A stretch of DNA of 43,872 nucleotides from CAG-791 sp002392385 (GTDB lineage: Bacteria > Bacillota > Clostridia > Lachnospirales > Lachnospiraceae), in assembly GCA_946616295.1 (NCBI GenBank), contig CAMOIU010000019.1, forward strand, positions 1-43,872, given 5' to 3'. The notes beneath the pieces are model-generated. The model was not told where the DNA came from, did no database searches, and worked only from the letters and a program-made list of their open reading frames with translations. Both the position numbers and the translations under genes were made by a program. This document shows, one piece after another, positions 16,106-26,068 of the stretch. The number at the start of each line of letters is the position of its first letter. Position 1 is the stretch's first letter.

Positions 16106-18136
16106 TTACTGATTGGGAAAACTGGTGCTCAGATACCGGTAGAGCGTTGCGCGGGAAACGCCGAGCAGCCTTGCGGCGGCTGAACGGTTGCCACCGCACT
16201 GGAGGAGGGCATCAGTGAGGGTCTGGGGCGTTAGATCATTCCGGCGCCGGTAAGGAGATCCTGTCAGGACCCTGTTCCCGCCATATGGGCCCGCGGCATG
16301 GCTGTCAGAGACGGGCCTGTCCGAGGACTGACGGGTATGCGGGAAAGCGGCCGTATCCGGAGAAGACAGGTGTGTCAGCTGATAGCTGGTAATGTTTTCA
16401 AGCAGATGCTGGTCTGTGATGACCTCTACAGGATATAGCTGAACGATGTTTTCAATAATGTTTTCCAATCCCCGCACATTGCCGCGGAAAGGCAGGCGCA
16501 GGAGCAGAGCCTGTGCCTGGGGAGAGAAGGAGGGGCGGAAGGTCCTTCCGACTCTTTCAGAGGCCCTTGCGGCAAAATAGTCAGCAAGCAGAAGGACATC
16601 ATTTCCTCTGTCCCTGAGGGGCGGTATTTCTACGAACATGGAGCTGAGACGAAAATACAGATCCTCCCGGAAACGGTGACGTTCGATCATGGAGGGAAGA
16701 TCCTCATTGGTTGCGGAGATGATCTTTACGTCCACATTAATGGTCTCATTGCCGCCGATCCGGGTCAGCTGCTTCTGTTCAACGACCCGGAGCAGGGTGG
16801 CCTGAAGATCGTAGGGGAGTTCACCGATCTCATCCAGAAACAGAGTTCCTCCGTTGGCAAGTTCAAACTTACCGATGTTGCCGTTCTTTCTGGCACCTGT
16901 GAAAGAACCGCCTACGTAACCGAAGAGTTCGCTGGCAATGAGATCCTTGGGCAGAGCGCCGCAGTTGATGGCTATGAAGGGACCGTGCGACCGATGGCTG
17001 GCGTTGTGGATCGCCTGCGCGAAGACATCTTTGCCCACGCCGCTCTCTCCGAGGAGGATCACGTTCCGATCGATCTGTGCTGCCAGCTTCGCGCGGCTGA
17101 CTGCAGCGCGGATTTTGGGAGATTCGCCGATGATATCTTCCATACGCAGGACGGCAGAACCGCCGATTCTGCGGGAAATATCCATATTCTGCCGCTGCCG
17201 CGTCGTGATCCTGAGATAAGAGCCGGCAGCGCCGATACCGGGCTGCTTCAGACTCACATAGGAAAGAATATAGTTTTTAGTGACGCCCTGACAAGTGAGA
17301 GGAAGATGATATTCGGAAGTATTCTTATCCTCCGACAGCAGTTTCCAGAATTCCGTGTTGGCGGGGAGGGGATCTATGATAGAATCCAGGCGCTCAAAGG
17401 AATAATCCTTCCGGGGAATCCCCAGGATCTGTGCGATCTCCTCATCGTGAAAGGCAATGATCTGGGTGTTTTCCTCGCCGCTGAGTCTGGCATCCAGTCC
17501 CAGAAATCCCGGGCTGATCATGCTGTAGATCTTATGACAGGTCTGATTCATATGCATGGTCATGATCAGACCATATGTGGCAGCATTGAGCGTCAGCTGG
17601 TAGAGCTCATCCGCGGAGAAAGCCGGAACGAACAGGGCGATGCCATAATCCGCGCTTTCAGCGGCGGGGCTGAGCGGGGCGACGGAGAAGGGGGTGAAAT
17701 AGATAGCCCATTCCTGTAAGGTCAGATTATAGTTATGGCTCCCTACACTGAACATGGCCCTGTCTTCAGCGAATCCCACGGTCACAGCGTTGGGGCCCAT
17801 GGCAGAAAAAGTGCAGAGAGTCCCAGGAAAGATTCCCTTCTGACGCAGGAGATCCTTGATGGCAGGACTGCCCCACCATTCCAGGAGGCAGGGTTCCTCC
17901 TTGTTGAACAGCCCGATCAGAAAAGAATGGTCACGCAGGTTCACTGACTTGGTGATCTCACGCATATTGCGCTGCAGATAGATTCGAATGCGGAGAGACG
18001 CATCGAATAACTGCTTGTATTTTCTGTCCGACAGGATGGGCGCGCGGAGTGACTCCCGCGAAATATGGAGAGACTCCGCTCTCTGTAAATATACGGATTC
18101 GTAACGGAGATATTCCTCAGAAGCAACAGAACGCAT
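16106..18136 (-). CDS. Sigma-54-dependent transcriptional activator (AcoR-like)
   Basis: 676 residues. The N-terminal ~330 residues are a sensor region, GAF-like by position. The central AAA+ domain has Walker A GESGVGKD (363-370), the sigma-54 contact loop as GSFTGA (410-415; GAFTGA in most members) and Walker B TLFLDEIGE (431-439), then REDLYFRLSSMFVEIPPLRDR. The C-terminal Fis-type helix-turn-helix is LQCGGNRSAAARLLGVSRATLYRYL. GGAGGAG precedes the start. It is convergent with the operon that has a sigma-54 promoter at 10681, so it is the likely activator. The Ala-to-Ser change in the loop occurs in some active members. Confidence 0.93.
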   Translation of the reverse strand: MRSVASEEYLRYESVYLQRAESLHISRESLRAPILSDRKYKQLFDASLRIRIYLQRNMREITKSVNLRDHSFLIGLFNKEEPCLLEWWGSPAIKDLLRQKGIFPGTLCTFSAMGPNAVTVGFAEDRAMFSVGSHNYNLTLQEWAIYFTPFSVAPLSPAAESADYGIALFVPAFSADELYQLTLNAATYGLIMTMHMNQTCHKIYSMISPGFLGLDARLSGEENTQIIAFHDEEIAQILGIPRKDYSFERLDSIIDPLPANTEFWKLLSEDKNTSEYHLPLTCQGVTKNYILSYVSLKQPGIGAAGSYLRITTRQRQNMDISRRIGGSAVLRMEDIIGESPKIRAAVSRAKLAAQIDRNVILLGESGVGKDVFAQAIHNASHRSHGPFIAINCGALPKDLIASELFGYVGGSFTGARKNGNIGKFELANGGTLFLDEIGELPYDLQATLLRVVEQKQLTRIGGNETINVDVKIISATNEDLPSMIERHRFREDLYFRLSSMFVEIPPLRDRGNDVLLLADYFAARASERVGRTFRPSFSPQAQALLLRLPFRGNVRGLENIIENIVQLYPVEVITDQHLLENITSYQLTHLSSPDTAAFPHTRQSSDRPVSDSHAAGPYGGNRVLTGSPYRRRNDLTPQTLTDALLQCGGNRSAAARLLGVSRATLYRYLSTSFPNQ

Positions 18137-18170
18137 AAAACTATGATCTCCTCCGAATGAGCAGCTTACC

Positions 18171-19103
18171 TTACATGGCCAGTCTTCTCGAAAGCTCCGC
18201 GAACTGTTCCAGGGACAGAGCCTCTCCGCGGACGGTCTCCGACAGCCCCATAGCCCCCAGAACCTCGGTGATCTGTTCGCGGGTGAGACGCAGGCCCTGA
18301 TAGTTCAGGCCGTGGGACAGGGCGTTGGCCAGGGTCTTGCGGCGCTGGTTGAAGGCCGCCCGGATCAGGGCGAAGAGCCAGCCCTCGTCGGCCTCCACCG
18401 GAGGCACGTCGTAGGCCCGCAGACACAGGACGGTGCTGTCCACGTTGGGGCGGGGGAGAAATGCCCGTGCGCTCACCTCCGTCACGATCTCGGGCTCCGC
18501 ATAATACTGCACGGCCAGAGAGAGCGCACCGTACTCCTTGCTGCCGGGGCCGGAGCGGATGCGGTCGGCCACCTCCTTCTGCACCATGACCGTGATGCTG
18601 GAGAAGCAGCCCTTCCGGGACAGCAGCTCCATGAGGATGGGGGTGGTGACATAATAGGGCAGGTTGGCGACCACCTTCATGGGCCTGCCGTCATTGAATT
18701 CTTCACACACTGCCCTGAGATCGGTCTTCAGGACATCCTGCCAGAGGATGGTGACATTGTCGCAGTCAGACAGCGTGTCGATAAGGACCGGTTCCAGGGA
18801 GGTGTCGATCTCGACACATACCACACGGCCCGCCGCCCGGGAGAGAAGCTGGGTCATACTCCCGATGCCGGGGCCGATCTCCAGGACACAGTCCTCCTCG
18901 GTGATCCCCGCAGCCTCAATGCTGCGCTCGATCACAGAAGCATCGATCAGGAAATTCTGACCGTACCTCTTGCGGGCATGGATCCCGTGCCGCTCCAGCA
19001 CCGCGCGCGTCGCGGCAGGCGCGGCCAGCACCGCACAGGGGACGGTTCTCTGTGCGGTCAGGGTCGTGCGGGAGAGAGTATTATCATTATTATATTCAGT
19101 CAT
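18171..19103 (-). CDS. rsmA: 16S rRNA dimethyladenosine transferase, with REP-derived N-terminal extension
   Basis: 310 residues. RsmA (KsgA) dimethylates two adjacent adenosines in helix 45 of 16S rRNA. Clear motifs are YGQNFLID (47-54), EIGPGIG (75-81, SAM binding), VANLPYYVTTP, and RAFLPRPNVDSTVL in the C-terminal part. The start at 19103 has AGGAG seven bases upstream, 20 bp after tatD. The first ~27 residues are extra compared with the family, and residues 16-25 (TAQRTVPCAV) are encoded by a REP-like palindrome in frame. A shorter start is not supported by any ribosome site. Confidence 0.95.
   Translation of the reverse strand: MTEYNNDNTLSRTTLTAQRTVPCAVLAAPAATRAVLERHGIHARKRYGQNFLIDASVIERSIEAAGITEEDCVLEIGPGIGSMTQLLSRAAGRVVCVEIDTSLEPVLIDTLSDCDNVTILWQDVLKTDLRAVCEEFNDGRPMKVVANLPYYVTTPILMELLSRKGCFSSITVMVQKEVADRIRSGPGSKEYGALSLAVQYYAEPEIVTEVSARAFLPRPNVDSTVLCLRAYDVPPVEADEGWLFALIRAAFNQRRKTLANALSHGLNYQGLRLTREQITEVLGAMGLSETVRGEALSLEQFAELSRRLAM
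19031..19057 (-). repeat. REP-like palindrome inside the rsmA coding region
   Basis: CCGCACAG, an 11-nt core GGGACGGTTCT, then CTGTGCGG. It is the same element as those at 28388, 29896, 41926 and 42026, with G/C in place of T/A at the stem ends. Confidence 0.85.
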
Positions 19104-19123
19104 GAAAGGCTCCTGTATGAGAA

Positions 19124-19912
19124 TCAGTCAAGGCGGTACATCCGCCGTGCGTTTGCTTCGGTGATCCGGATGATCTCCTCCTCGCGGACCCCGCGGATCT
19201 CCGAGAGAGCGCGGACGACATGGGGGAGATAGAGGGAGCAGTTTCTCTTGCCGCGGTAGGGGACCGGCGCCAGATAGGGGCAGTCGGTCTCCAGGAGGAT
19301 CCGGTCCGCCGGGACCATAGCGGCGACTTCCTTGAGCTTGCGGGCATTTTTAAAAGTAAGAACACCGCCGATCCCGATGTAGAAGCCCAGCTTCAGAAAC
19401 TCGCGGGCCATCTCGACACCGTAGCTGAAGCAGTGAATGACACCGCCGATCTCCTCGCCGTGCTCTTCCTGCAGGATCCGCAGGGTGTCCGCGGCGGCCT
19501 CCCGGGAATGGATGACCACGGGCAGTACGAGCTCACGGGCCATCTGCAGCTGCTGACGGAACCAGAAGCGCTCCAGGTCACGGTCCGGCTCCGGCCAGTA
19601 ATAGTCGAGACCGATCTCGCCCACGGCGACGGCTCTGGAAGCGGGGTCGGACAGCTTGTCCCGCAGGAGGGCCATGGTCCGGGCGGCTGTATCCGCATCG
19701 GCCAGGGGGCCGCAGTCCGACGGGTGGATGCCCAGCGCGCAGTAGACGTGGGGGTAGCGCGCCGCCAGATCCAGGCACTGTCCGATGCTTTCTATATCGT
19801 TAGCGATGTTGACCACCGTACCGATGCCCGCATCCGGAAGAGAGGCGAGCAGGCGGTCTCTGTCCTCGTCAAAAGCGCTGTCATTATAATGCGCGTGACT
19901 GTCAAAAATCAT
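19124..19912 (-). CDS. tatD: TatD-family metal-dependent hydrolase
   Basis: 262 residues, usual family length. Metal ligands are visible in order: DSHAHY (H6, H8), VGEIGLDYYW (Glu), LPVVIHSREA (His), GVIHCFSYG (His) and ILLETDCPYLAP (Asp). TatD proteins are 3'-5' DNA/RNA exonucleases or related deoxyribonucleases. Gene order tatD-rsmA is common in Firmicutes, here 20 bp apart. No strong ribosome site is seen; the start is set by the conserved MIFDSHAH N-terminus. Confidence 0.95.
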   Translation of the reverse strand: MIFDSHAHYNDSAFDEDRDRLLASLPDAGIGTVVNIANDIESIGQCLDLAARYPHVYCALGIHPSDCGPLADADTAARTMALLRDKLSDPASRAVAVGEIGLDYYWPEPDRDLERFWFRQQLQMARELVLPVVIHSREAAADTLRILQEEHGEEIGGVIHCFSYGVEMAREFLKLGFYIGIGGVLTFKNARKLKEVAAMVPADRILLETDCPYLAPVPYRGKRNCSLYLPHVVRALSEIRGVREEEIIRITEANARRMYRLD

Positions 19913-19948
19913 GTGTAAACTCCAATAAAAAAATTTTTAAAAATGGGC

Positions 19949-19977
19949 TTGCCAAACAGGACGGCTTCTACTATAAT
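19949..19977 (+). promoter_or_regulatory. Promoter of the tRNA-Lys gene
   Basis: TTGCCA (19949-19954), 17 bp, TATAAT (19972-19977). Transcription would begin about 50 bp before the mature tRNA. The short AT-rich stretch just upstream resembles an UP element. Confidence 0.8.
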
Positions 19978-20034
19978 AACATTCGTGCCGTTCAAGAATA
20001 CATCATTTTCCGGTGCGGTGCAAGAACAGAACAT

Positions 20035-20107
20035 GCGCTGTTAGCTCAGCTGGTAGAGCACCTGACTCTTAATCAGGGTGTCCAGGGTTCGAGTCCCTGA
20101 CGGCGCA
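20035..20107 (+). tRNA. tRNA-Lys (anticodon CTT)
   Basis: A full cloverleaf is present. The acceptor arm GCGCTGT pairs with ACGGCGC (one G-T pair), the D arm is GCTCAGCTGGTAGAGC, the anticodon arm CCTGA-CTCTTAA-TCAGG carries CTT, and the T arm is CAGGGTTCGAGTCCCTG. The discriminator base is A at 20107. CCA is not encoded. Confidence 0.97.
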
Positions 20108-20112
20108 CTATG

Positions 20113-20142
20113 AAGGATCTTCCGAAAGGAAGGTCCTTTTTT
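20113..20142 (+). terminator. Terminator of the tRNA-Lys transcript
   Basis: AAGGA-t-CTTCC, loop GAAA, GGAAG-g-TCCTT, followed by a T-tract. It begins five bases after the tRNA, so the tRNA is its own transcription unit. Confidence 0.92.
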
Positions 20143-20241
20143 CTGTCTGTCCGGCAACACTACATGGACAGTGGGGGCCGGAAAAACTGTGACATTTTTG
20201 TGACAGATACAAAACATATCTTTCCGATATCAGACTCTTGT

Positions 20242-20249
20242 GTTACAAT
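20242..20249 (+). promoter_or_regulatory. Extended -10 promoter of the lipoprotein gene
   Basis: TGT-TACAAT, an extended -10 box, lies about 50 bp before the start codon. No good -35 is present (TTTCCG at 20221). Confidence 0.45.
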
Positions 20250-20297
20250 ACTACAGTTGCTGACAGAATTATAAAATTGTTGAAAATGAGGTTCGGA

Positions 20298-21542
20298 ATG
20301 AACGGAAAGATGAAAAGGATCATGGCCCTGTGGCTGGCTCTCGTCATGGCCCTCTCCATGGCAGCCTGCGGCTCTTCAAGTGACACCGCCCAGGAGCCGG
20401 AGCAGAGTGAAGCGACCACGGAGGACGGAGCAGCGGAAACGACCACCGGCGCAGAGCAGCAGAACGTGACGAGCGGGGAATGGAAGAATGATCCGCAGGC
20501 CTATCTGAGCGGGGTCAAGGCGTCCGAGTATGTGACCGTTCCTTCGGACTACCTCTCCATGCAGTTTGAAGTGGAGAAGAAGGCCGAGGTGACCGAAGAG
20601 GATGTCAACGGCATGGTCGACAATCTCCGGAGCATCGGCAATGAGGTCCATGACGGCGATACGGTCAATATCAATTATATCGGCATGATGGACGGCGAGC
20701 AGTTCCAGGGCGGAACCGCCAACGGACAGTATCTGACCATCGGCTCCGGCAGCTATATCGACGGATTTGAGAGCGGCCTGATCGGGGCGCATACGGGCGA
20801 TACCGTGACCCTGGACCTGACCTTCCCGGATCCCTATCCCAATAACCCGGACTATGCGGGCAAGGCTGTGCAGTTCATCGTCACCGTGAACTCTGTCTAT
20901 CTGGCGGAGCTGCCGGAGCTGACGGATGAATATGTCACGAAGCTGGCCCTGCACGACGAGTTCGGCGCAGCTGTCACCACCGTGGACGGATATCGCGCGT
21001 TTGTGCGGAACTATCTGGAGGAACAGGCGGAGGAGGATTACAACAACAAGATCTACAACAAGATCCTGGCCTATCTGTCTGATAACAGTTCTTTTGCCAA
21101 TGAGCTTCCCAAGTCCATGATCGACCGCTATAATGAGGAGGTCGTCGCGCAGATGACCAACCAGGCTCTGCAGTACGGTACGGACCTGAAGACCCTGATG
21201 GCCAGCTATGGCGTGGCGGAGGATCAGTATCCGACCTTCCTCAGGGACCAGGCCGTGGAACAGGTCAAGTACCTGCTGGCACTGGGCGCGATCGCGGATC
21301 TTGAGGGACTGACCGTTTCGGACGAGAGACTGGACAGCGAGCTTTCGGAGGTGCTGAAGAATGACTCCATGGCCGAGCAGGGCTACACCTCCCTCGATTC
21401 CTTCAGCCAGGATGAGCGTGAATCCTACAGGGAATATCTGATGCGCATGAACGTGCTGGATTTCCTCAAGAAGAACGCGACGATCACGGAAGTGGAGGCT
21501 GAGGCCGCCACGGAGACGACGTCAGAAGAAACAACGGAATAA
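20298..21542 (+). CDS. Trigger-factor-like FKBP-type peptidyl-prolyl isomerase lipoprotein
   Basis: 414 residues from the ATG at 20298, with GAGG seven bases upstream. A lipoprotein signal peptide ends in LSMAAC (C24), followed by an acidic Ser/Thr/Glu linker. An FKBP domain follows, with GDTVNINYIGMMDGEQFQGGTANG, IGSGSYIDGFESGLIGAHTGDTVTLDLTFPDPYP and the closing FIVTVNSV. The remainder (about residues 210-395) is helical, like the C-terminal chaperone domain of trigger factor. The ribosome-binding N-terminal domain is missing, and the protein is anchored outside the membrane. It probably folds secreted proteins. Confidence 0.88.
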   Translation: MNGKMKRIMALWLALVMALSMAACGSSSDTAQEPEQSEATTEDGAAETTTGAEQQNVTSGEWKNDPQAYLSGVKASEYVTVPSDYLSMQFEVEKKAEVTEEDVNGMVDNLRSIGNEVHDGDTVNINYIGMMDGEQFQGGTANGQYLTIGSGSYIDGFESGLIGAHTGDTVTLDLTFPDPYPNNPDYAGKAVQFIVTVNSVYLAELPELTDEYVTKLALHDEFGAAVTTVDGYRAFVRNYLEEQAEEDYNNKIYNKILAYLSDNSSFANELPKSMIDRYNEEVVAQMTNQALQYGTDLKTLMASYGVAEDQYPTFLRDQAVEQVKYLLALGAIADLEGLTVSDERLDSELSEVLKNDSMAEQGYTSLDSFSQDERESYREYLMRMNVLDFLKKNATITEVEAEAATETTSEETTE

Positions 21543-21577
21543 GAGTATATAGAGAGAACAACAGGAGGAAGATGGGC

Positions 21578-22981
<1,404 letters not shown>

Positions 22982-22995
22982 GTAATGATGATACG

Positions 22996-23045
22996 GAGCC
23001 TGTGAGTGTGTACTGCGGATTGCAGTACACGTTCATAGGCTCTTT
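22996..23045 (+). terminator. Terminator after asnS with the shared GTGTACTGC core
   Basis: A 21-nt arm beginning GAGCCTGTGAG (22996) pairs imperfectly with the arm ending TTCATAGGCTC (23042), followed by TTT. The central GTGTACTGC / GCAGTACAC is perfect and is shared with 5163-5207 and 28447-28487. Confidence 0.85.
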
Positions 23046-23077
23046 GTAATCGAATGAGAGGACAGGAGAAGACAGTC

Positions 23078-24667
23078 ATGCAGCGTATCCTCATCCTGGA
23101 TTTCGGCGGACAGTACAACCAGCTCATCGCGCGGCGCGTGAGAGAGTGCGGCGTGTACTGCGAGATCCATCCCTACACGACACCATTGGATAAACTCCTC
23201 GCTATGGATCCCATGGGCATCATCCTGACCGGCGGGCCGGCCAGCGTCTATGATCCGGCCTCGCCGACCTATGGAAAGGAACTGTTCGAGGCGGGGATCC
23301 CGGTCCTCGGCATCTGCTACGGCTCCCAGCTCATGGCCTACCGCTGCGGCGGCAGGGTAGAGACGGCGCCGGTCAGCGAGTATGGCCACACGAGTGTGAA
23401 GGTGGACCGGTCGTCGGCCCTTTTCTCCGATGTGGCGACGGAGGCGCAGCCGGAGACCACGGTCTGGATGAGCCATACCGATTACATCGCGCAGGTGCCG
23501 GCGGGCTTTCGGATCACGGCACACACGGACCACTGCCCCTGCGCGGCCATGGAGAACGCGGAGCAGAAGCTCTACGCCGTCCAGTTCCACCCGGAGGTGG
23601 TACATTCCGTGGAAGGCATGAAGATGCTGCGGCACTTCGTCCTGGATGTCTGCGGCTGCAGCGGGGACTGGAAGATGGATGCTTTTGCCGAGCGTACCAT
23701 TCGTGAGCTGCGGGAGAAGATCGGCGACGACCACGTGCTTCTGGGCCTGTCCGGCGGCGTCGACTCCACGGTGGCGGCGGCCCTGTTGTCCCGGGCCATC
23801 GGCGACCAGCTGACCTGCGTCTTCGTGGACCACGGCCTTATGCGCAAGGCCGAGGGCGACGAGGTGGAGCGGGTCTTCGGCCCCGGCAGCGACTTCCATC
23901 TGCATTTCGTACGTGTGAACGCGCAGGACCGCTTCTATATCCGGCTGGCCGGCGAATCGGATCCGGAGACCAAGCGCCACATCATCGGCGAGGAGTTCAT
24001 CCAGGTCTTCGGCGACGAGGCCCGGAAGATCGCGGCGGACATCCGCGGGAGCGGCCGCAGGATCCGCTACATCGCCCAGGGCACCATCTATCCGGACGTG
24101 GTGGAGAGCGGCGACGGCAAGACCAGCGACGTGATCAAGTCCCACCACAACGTGGGCGGCCTGCCCATCGATCTGGTGCGGGAGCTGGGCTTCGACGAGA
24201 CGCCCGTCGAGCCCCTGCGCATGCTCTTCAAGGACGAGGTGCGCGCCGTCGGCCTGCAGCTGGGCATTCCCCGCGAGCTGGTCTACCGCCAGCCCTTCCC
24301 GGGTCCCGGCCTGGCTGTCCGCATCGTCGGGGACATCACCAAGGACAAGGTCCGCATCGTGCAGGATGCCGACTACATCTTCCGCGAGGAGCTCGCGAAG
24401 GCGGGCGTGGACGCTGAGCTGGGGCAGTATTTTGCCGCATTGTCCAATATGCGCAGCGTCGGCGTCATGGGCGACCACCGCACCTACGGCCTGGCCGTGG
24501 TCCTGCGGGCCGTCCTGACCAGCGATTTCATGACCGCGGAGGCGGCCGAGATCCCCTGGCCCGTCCTGCAGACGACCATGAACCGGATCATCAACGAAGT
24601 GCGCGGCGTCAACCGCGTCCTCTACGACATCACCTCCAAGCCGCCGGGGACGATTGAATTGGAATAA
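23078..24667 (+). CDS. guaA: GMP synthase (glutamine-hydrolysing)
   Basis: 529 residues from the ATG at 23078, which has AGGAG upstream (an in-frame ATG at 23054 lacks a site). The glutamine amidotransferase domain has ILDFGGQYNQLIARRVRE, C80 in GICYGSQ, and H171/E173 in QFHPEV. The ATP pyrophosphatase domain has the P-loop SGGVDST (225-231). The dimerisation domain ends in the invariant RVLYDITSKPPGTIELE-type tail. It converts XMP to GMP. No riboswitch is evident upstream. Confidence 0.98.
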   Translation: MQRILILDFGGQYNQLIARRVRECGVYCEIHPYTTPLDKLLAMDPMGIILTGGPASVYDPASPTYGKELFEAGIPVLGICYGSQLMAYRCGGRVETAPVSEYGHTSVKVDRSSALFSDVATEAQPETTVWMSHTDYIAQVPAGFRITAHTDHCPCAAMENAEQKLYAVQFHPEVVHSVEGMKMLRHFVLDVCGCSGDWKMDAFAERTIRELREKIGDDHVLLGLSGGVDSTVAAALLSRAIGDQLTCVFVDHGLMRKAEGDEVERVFGPGSDFHLHFVRVNAQDRFYIRLAGESDPETKRHIIGEEFIQVFGDEARKIAADIRGSGRRIRYIAQGTIYPDVVESGDGKTSDVIKSHHNVGGLPIDLVRELGFDETPVEPLRMLFKDEVRAVGLQLGIPRELVYRQPFPGPGLAVRIVGDITKDKVRIVQDADYIFREELAKAGVDAELGQYFAALSNMRSVGVMGDHRTYGLAVVLRAVLTSDFMTAEAAEIPWPVLQTTMNRIINEVRGVNRVLYDITSKPPGTIELE

Positions 24668-24719
24668 GAGAACGAAATTGTTCCGGCCTGATTATAGATG
24701 ACAAGGAGACAGCGGGTGG

Positions 24720-24728
24720 TGTTATAAT
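24720..24728 (+). promoter_or_regulatory. Extended -10 box before the MFS gene
   Basis: TGT-TATAAT about 34 bp before the start codon. An ATGACA hexamer at 24698-24703 is too far (19 bp) to be a good -35. Confidence 0.4.
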
Positions 24729-24761
24729 GTCATCGCTTTGAACTATTTATAGAAAGGCAGC

Positions 24762-25931
24762 ATGTTTATGACTTCCCTCCTCCTTGCCGTCATCTATCTT
24801 ATCTTCGTCAGTCTGGGCCTGCCGGATTCCCTTCTGGGGTCCGGCTGGCCCAAAATGCAGATGGTATTCGGCGTGCCGTCTTCCTATGCAGGCTATGTGT
24901 CCATGACCATCTGCGGCATGACGGTGATCTCTTCCCTGGTCAGCCCCCGGCTGATCCGGCGGTTTCACACCAAATGGATCGTGATCGTGTCCATCGGTCT
25001 GACCGTGCTGGGCCTCCTGGGATTCTCCTGCGCCACTTCCTACTGGATGCTCTTTCTGGCCGCCGTCCCTTACGGGCTGGGGGCCGGCTCTATTGACACA
25101 GCCGTCAATCACTATGTGGCGGAGCATTATCCGTCCTCTGTAATGAACTTCCTGCACTGCTTCTACGGTGTCGGGGCGGTGATCAGTCCCTATATCATGT
25201 CGCTGGCCCTGCGTACAGCCCGCTGGAACGAGGGATACCGGTGGACGGCCTTCCTGCAGACAGGTATTCTGCTGGTGTGTGTGCTGTCGCTCCCCTTGTG
25301 GAAGCAGAATGAGAGCCGGGAAGCGGAGGCAGACCGCAAGGACGGCGCCGGGATCGCGGAGACGCTCCGGGTGCCGGGCGTGGTGCTGACCATGCTGGCC
25401 TTTTTTGCCTATTGCTCCGGAGAGGCGACGAGCTTCCTGTGGGTGCCCAGCTATTTTGCCGGGACCAAGGCCGGGCTCAGCGACGAGAGGATCGCCTCCT
25501 TCGGCGCCCTGATCTTCGGCGGCCTGATGCTGGGACGGGTGATCTCCGGGTTCGTCTCGAACCGTCTGGGGGACAGGAAACTGATCCGGATCGGCGCCGC
25601 GGTGGAGCTCGTCGGTCTGCTGCTGGTCCTTCTGCCCTTTGAGAGTTATATACCCGCTGCCATCGGTTACCTGGTGACCGGCACGGGCATGGGTCCCATC
25701 TATCCCTCCATCGAGCACATGGCGCCGGCCAATTTCGGCAGGCGCTACGGCGCGTCCGTGATCGGTCTGCAGATGACGGCCGCCTACGTCGGGGCCATGC
25801 TCATGCCCATGGCCTTCGGGCAGCTGCAGCAAGCTGTGGGCATCGGCGTCCTGCCGCTGTTCCTGCTGACGGCGGCCGCGGGCAATATCCTGCTTCTGGA
25901 GATGGCCTACGGGAGGATGCGGGAGCAGTGA
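24762..25931 (+). CDS. MFS transporter
   Basis: 389 residues, start ATG with AAAGG upstream. Twelve hydrophobic segments are visible. The second half contains GFVSNRLGDRKLIRIGA, the repeated MFS loop signature, and the central loop (KQNESREAEADRKDG) is hydrophilic and short. YGLGAGSIDTAVNHYVAEHY and LHCFYGVGAVISP resemble the fucose/sugar-permease-like branch of the family, but the substrate is not assignable. It stands alone, between guaA and a terminator. Confidence 0.85.
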   Translation: MFMTSLLLAVIYLIFVSLGLPDSLLGSGWPKMQMVFGVPSSYAGYVSMTICGMTVISSLVSPRLIRRFHTKWIVIVSIGLTVLGLLGFSCATSYWMLFLAAVPYGLGAGSIDTAVNHYVAEHYPSSVMNFLHCFYGVGAVISPYIMSLALRTARWNEGYRWTAFLQTGILLVCVLSLPLWKQNESREAEADRKDGAGIAETLRVPGVVLTMLAFFAYCSGEATSFLWVPSYFAGTKAGLSDERIASFGALIFGGLMLGRVISGFVSNRLGDRKLIRIGAAVELVGLLLVLLPFESYIPAAIGYLVTGTGMGPIYPSIEHMAPANFGRRYGASVIGLQMTAAYVGAMLMPMAFGQLQQAVGIGVLPLFLLTAAAGNILLLEMAYGRMREQ

Positions 25932-25970
25932 GGATATTTATGCCGGACTTCTCACACTCAGTATTGATTT

Positions 25971-26012
25971 ACTGCCTGAACAAATATAAAGTTTAGGTAG
26001 TATGTTTTTTTT
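25971..26012 (+). terminator. Rho-independent terminator after the MFS gene
   Basis: ACTGCCTGAAC (25971-25981) pairs with GTTTAGGTAGT (25991-26001) when two G-U pairs are allowed, with loop AAATATAAA and a run of eight T shortly after. Confidence 0.75.
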
Positions 26013-26068
26013 ACGATCATTATGAGGAAAGTGCCTGTGTACATGATGAACAGTGTAAGGGGGATGAA

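Noticed and set aside
16106..16205. 94-codon minus-strand frame overlapping the activator C-terminus
   Set aside because: Out-of-frame shadow of the Fis-type helix-turn-helix region.
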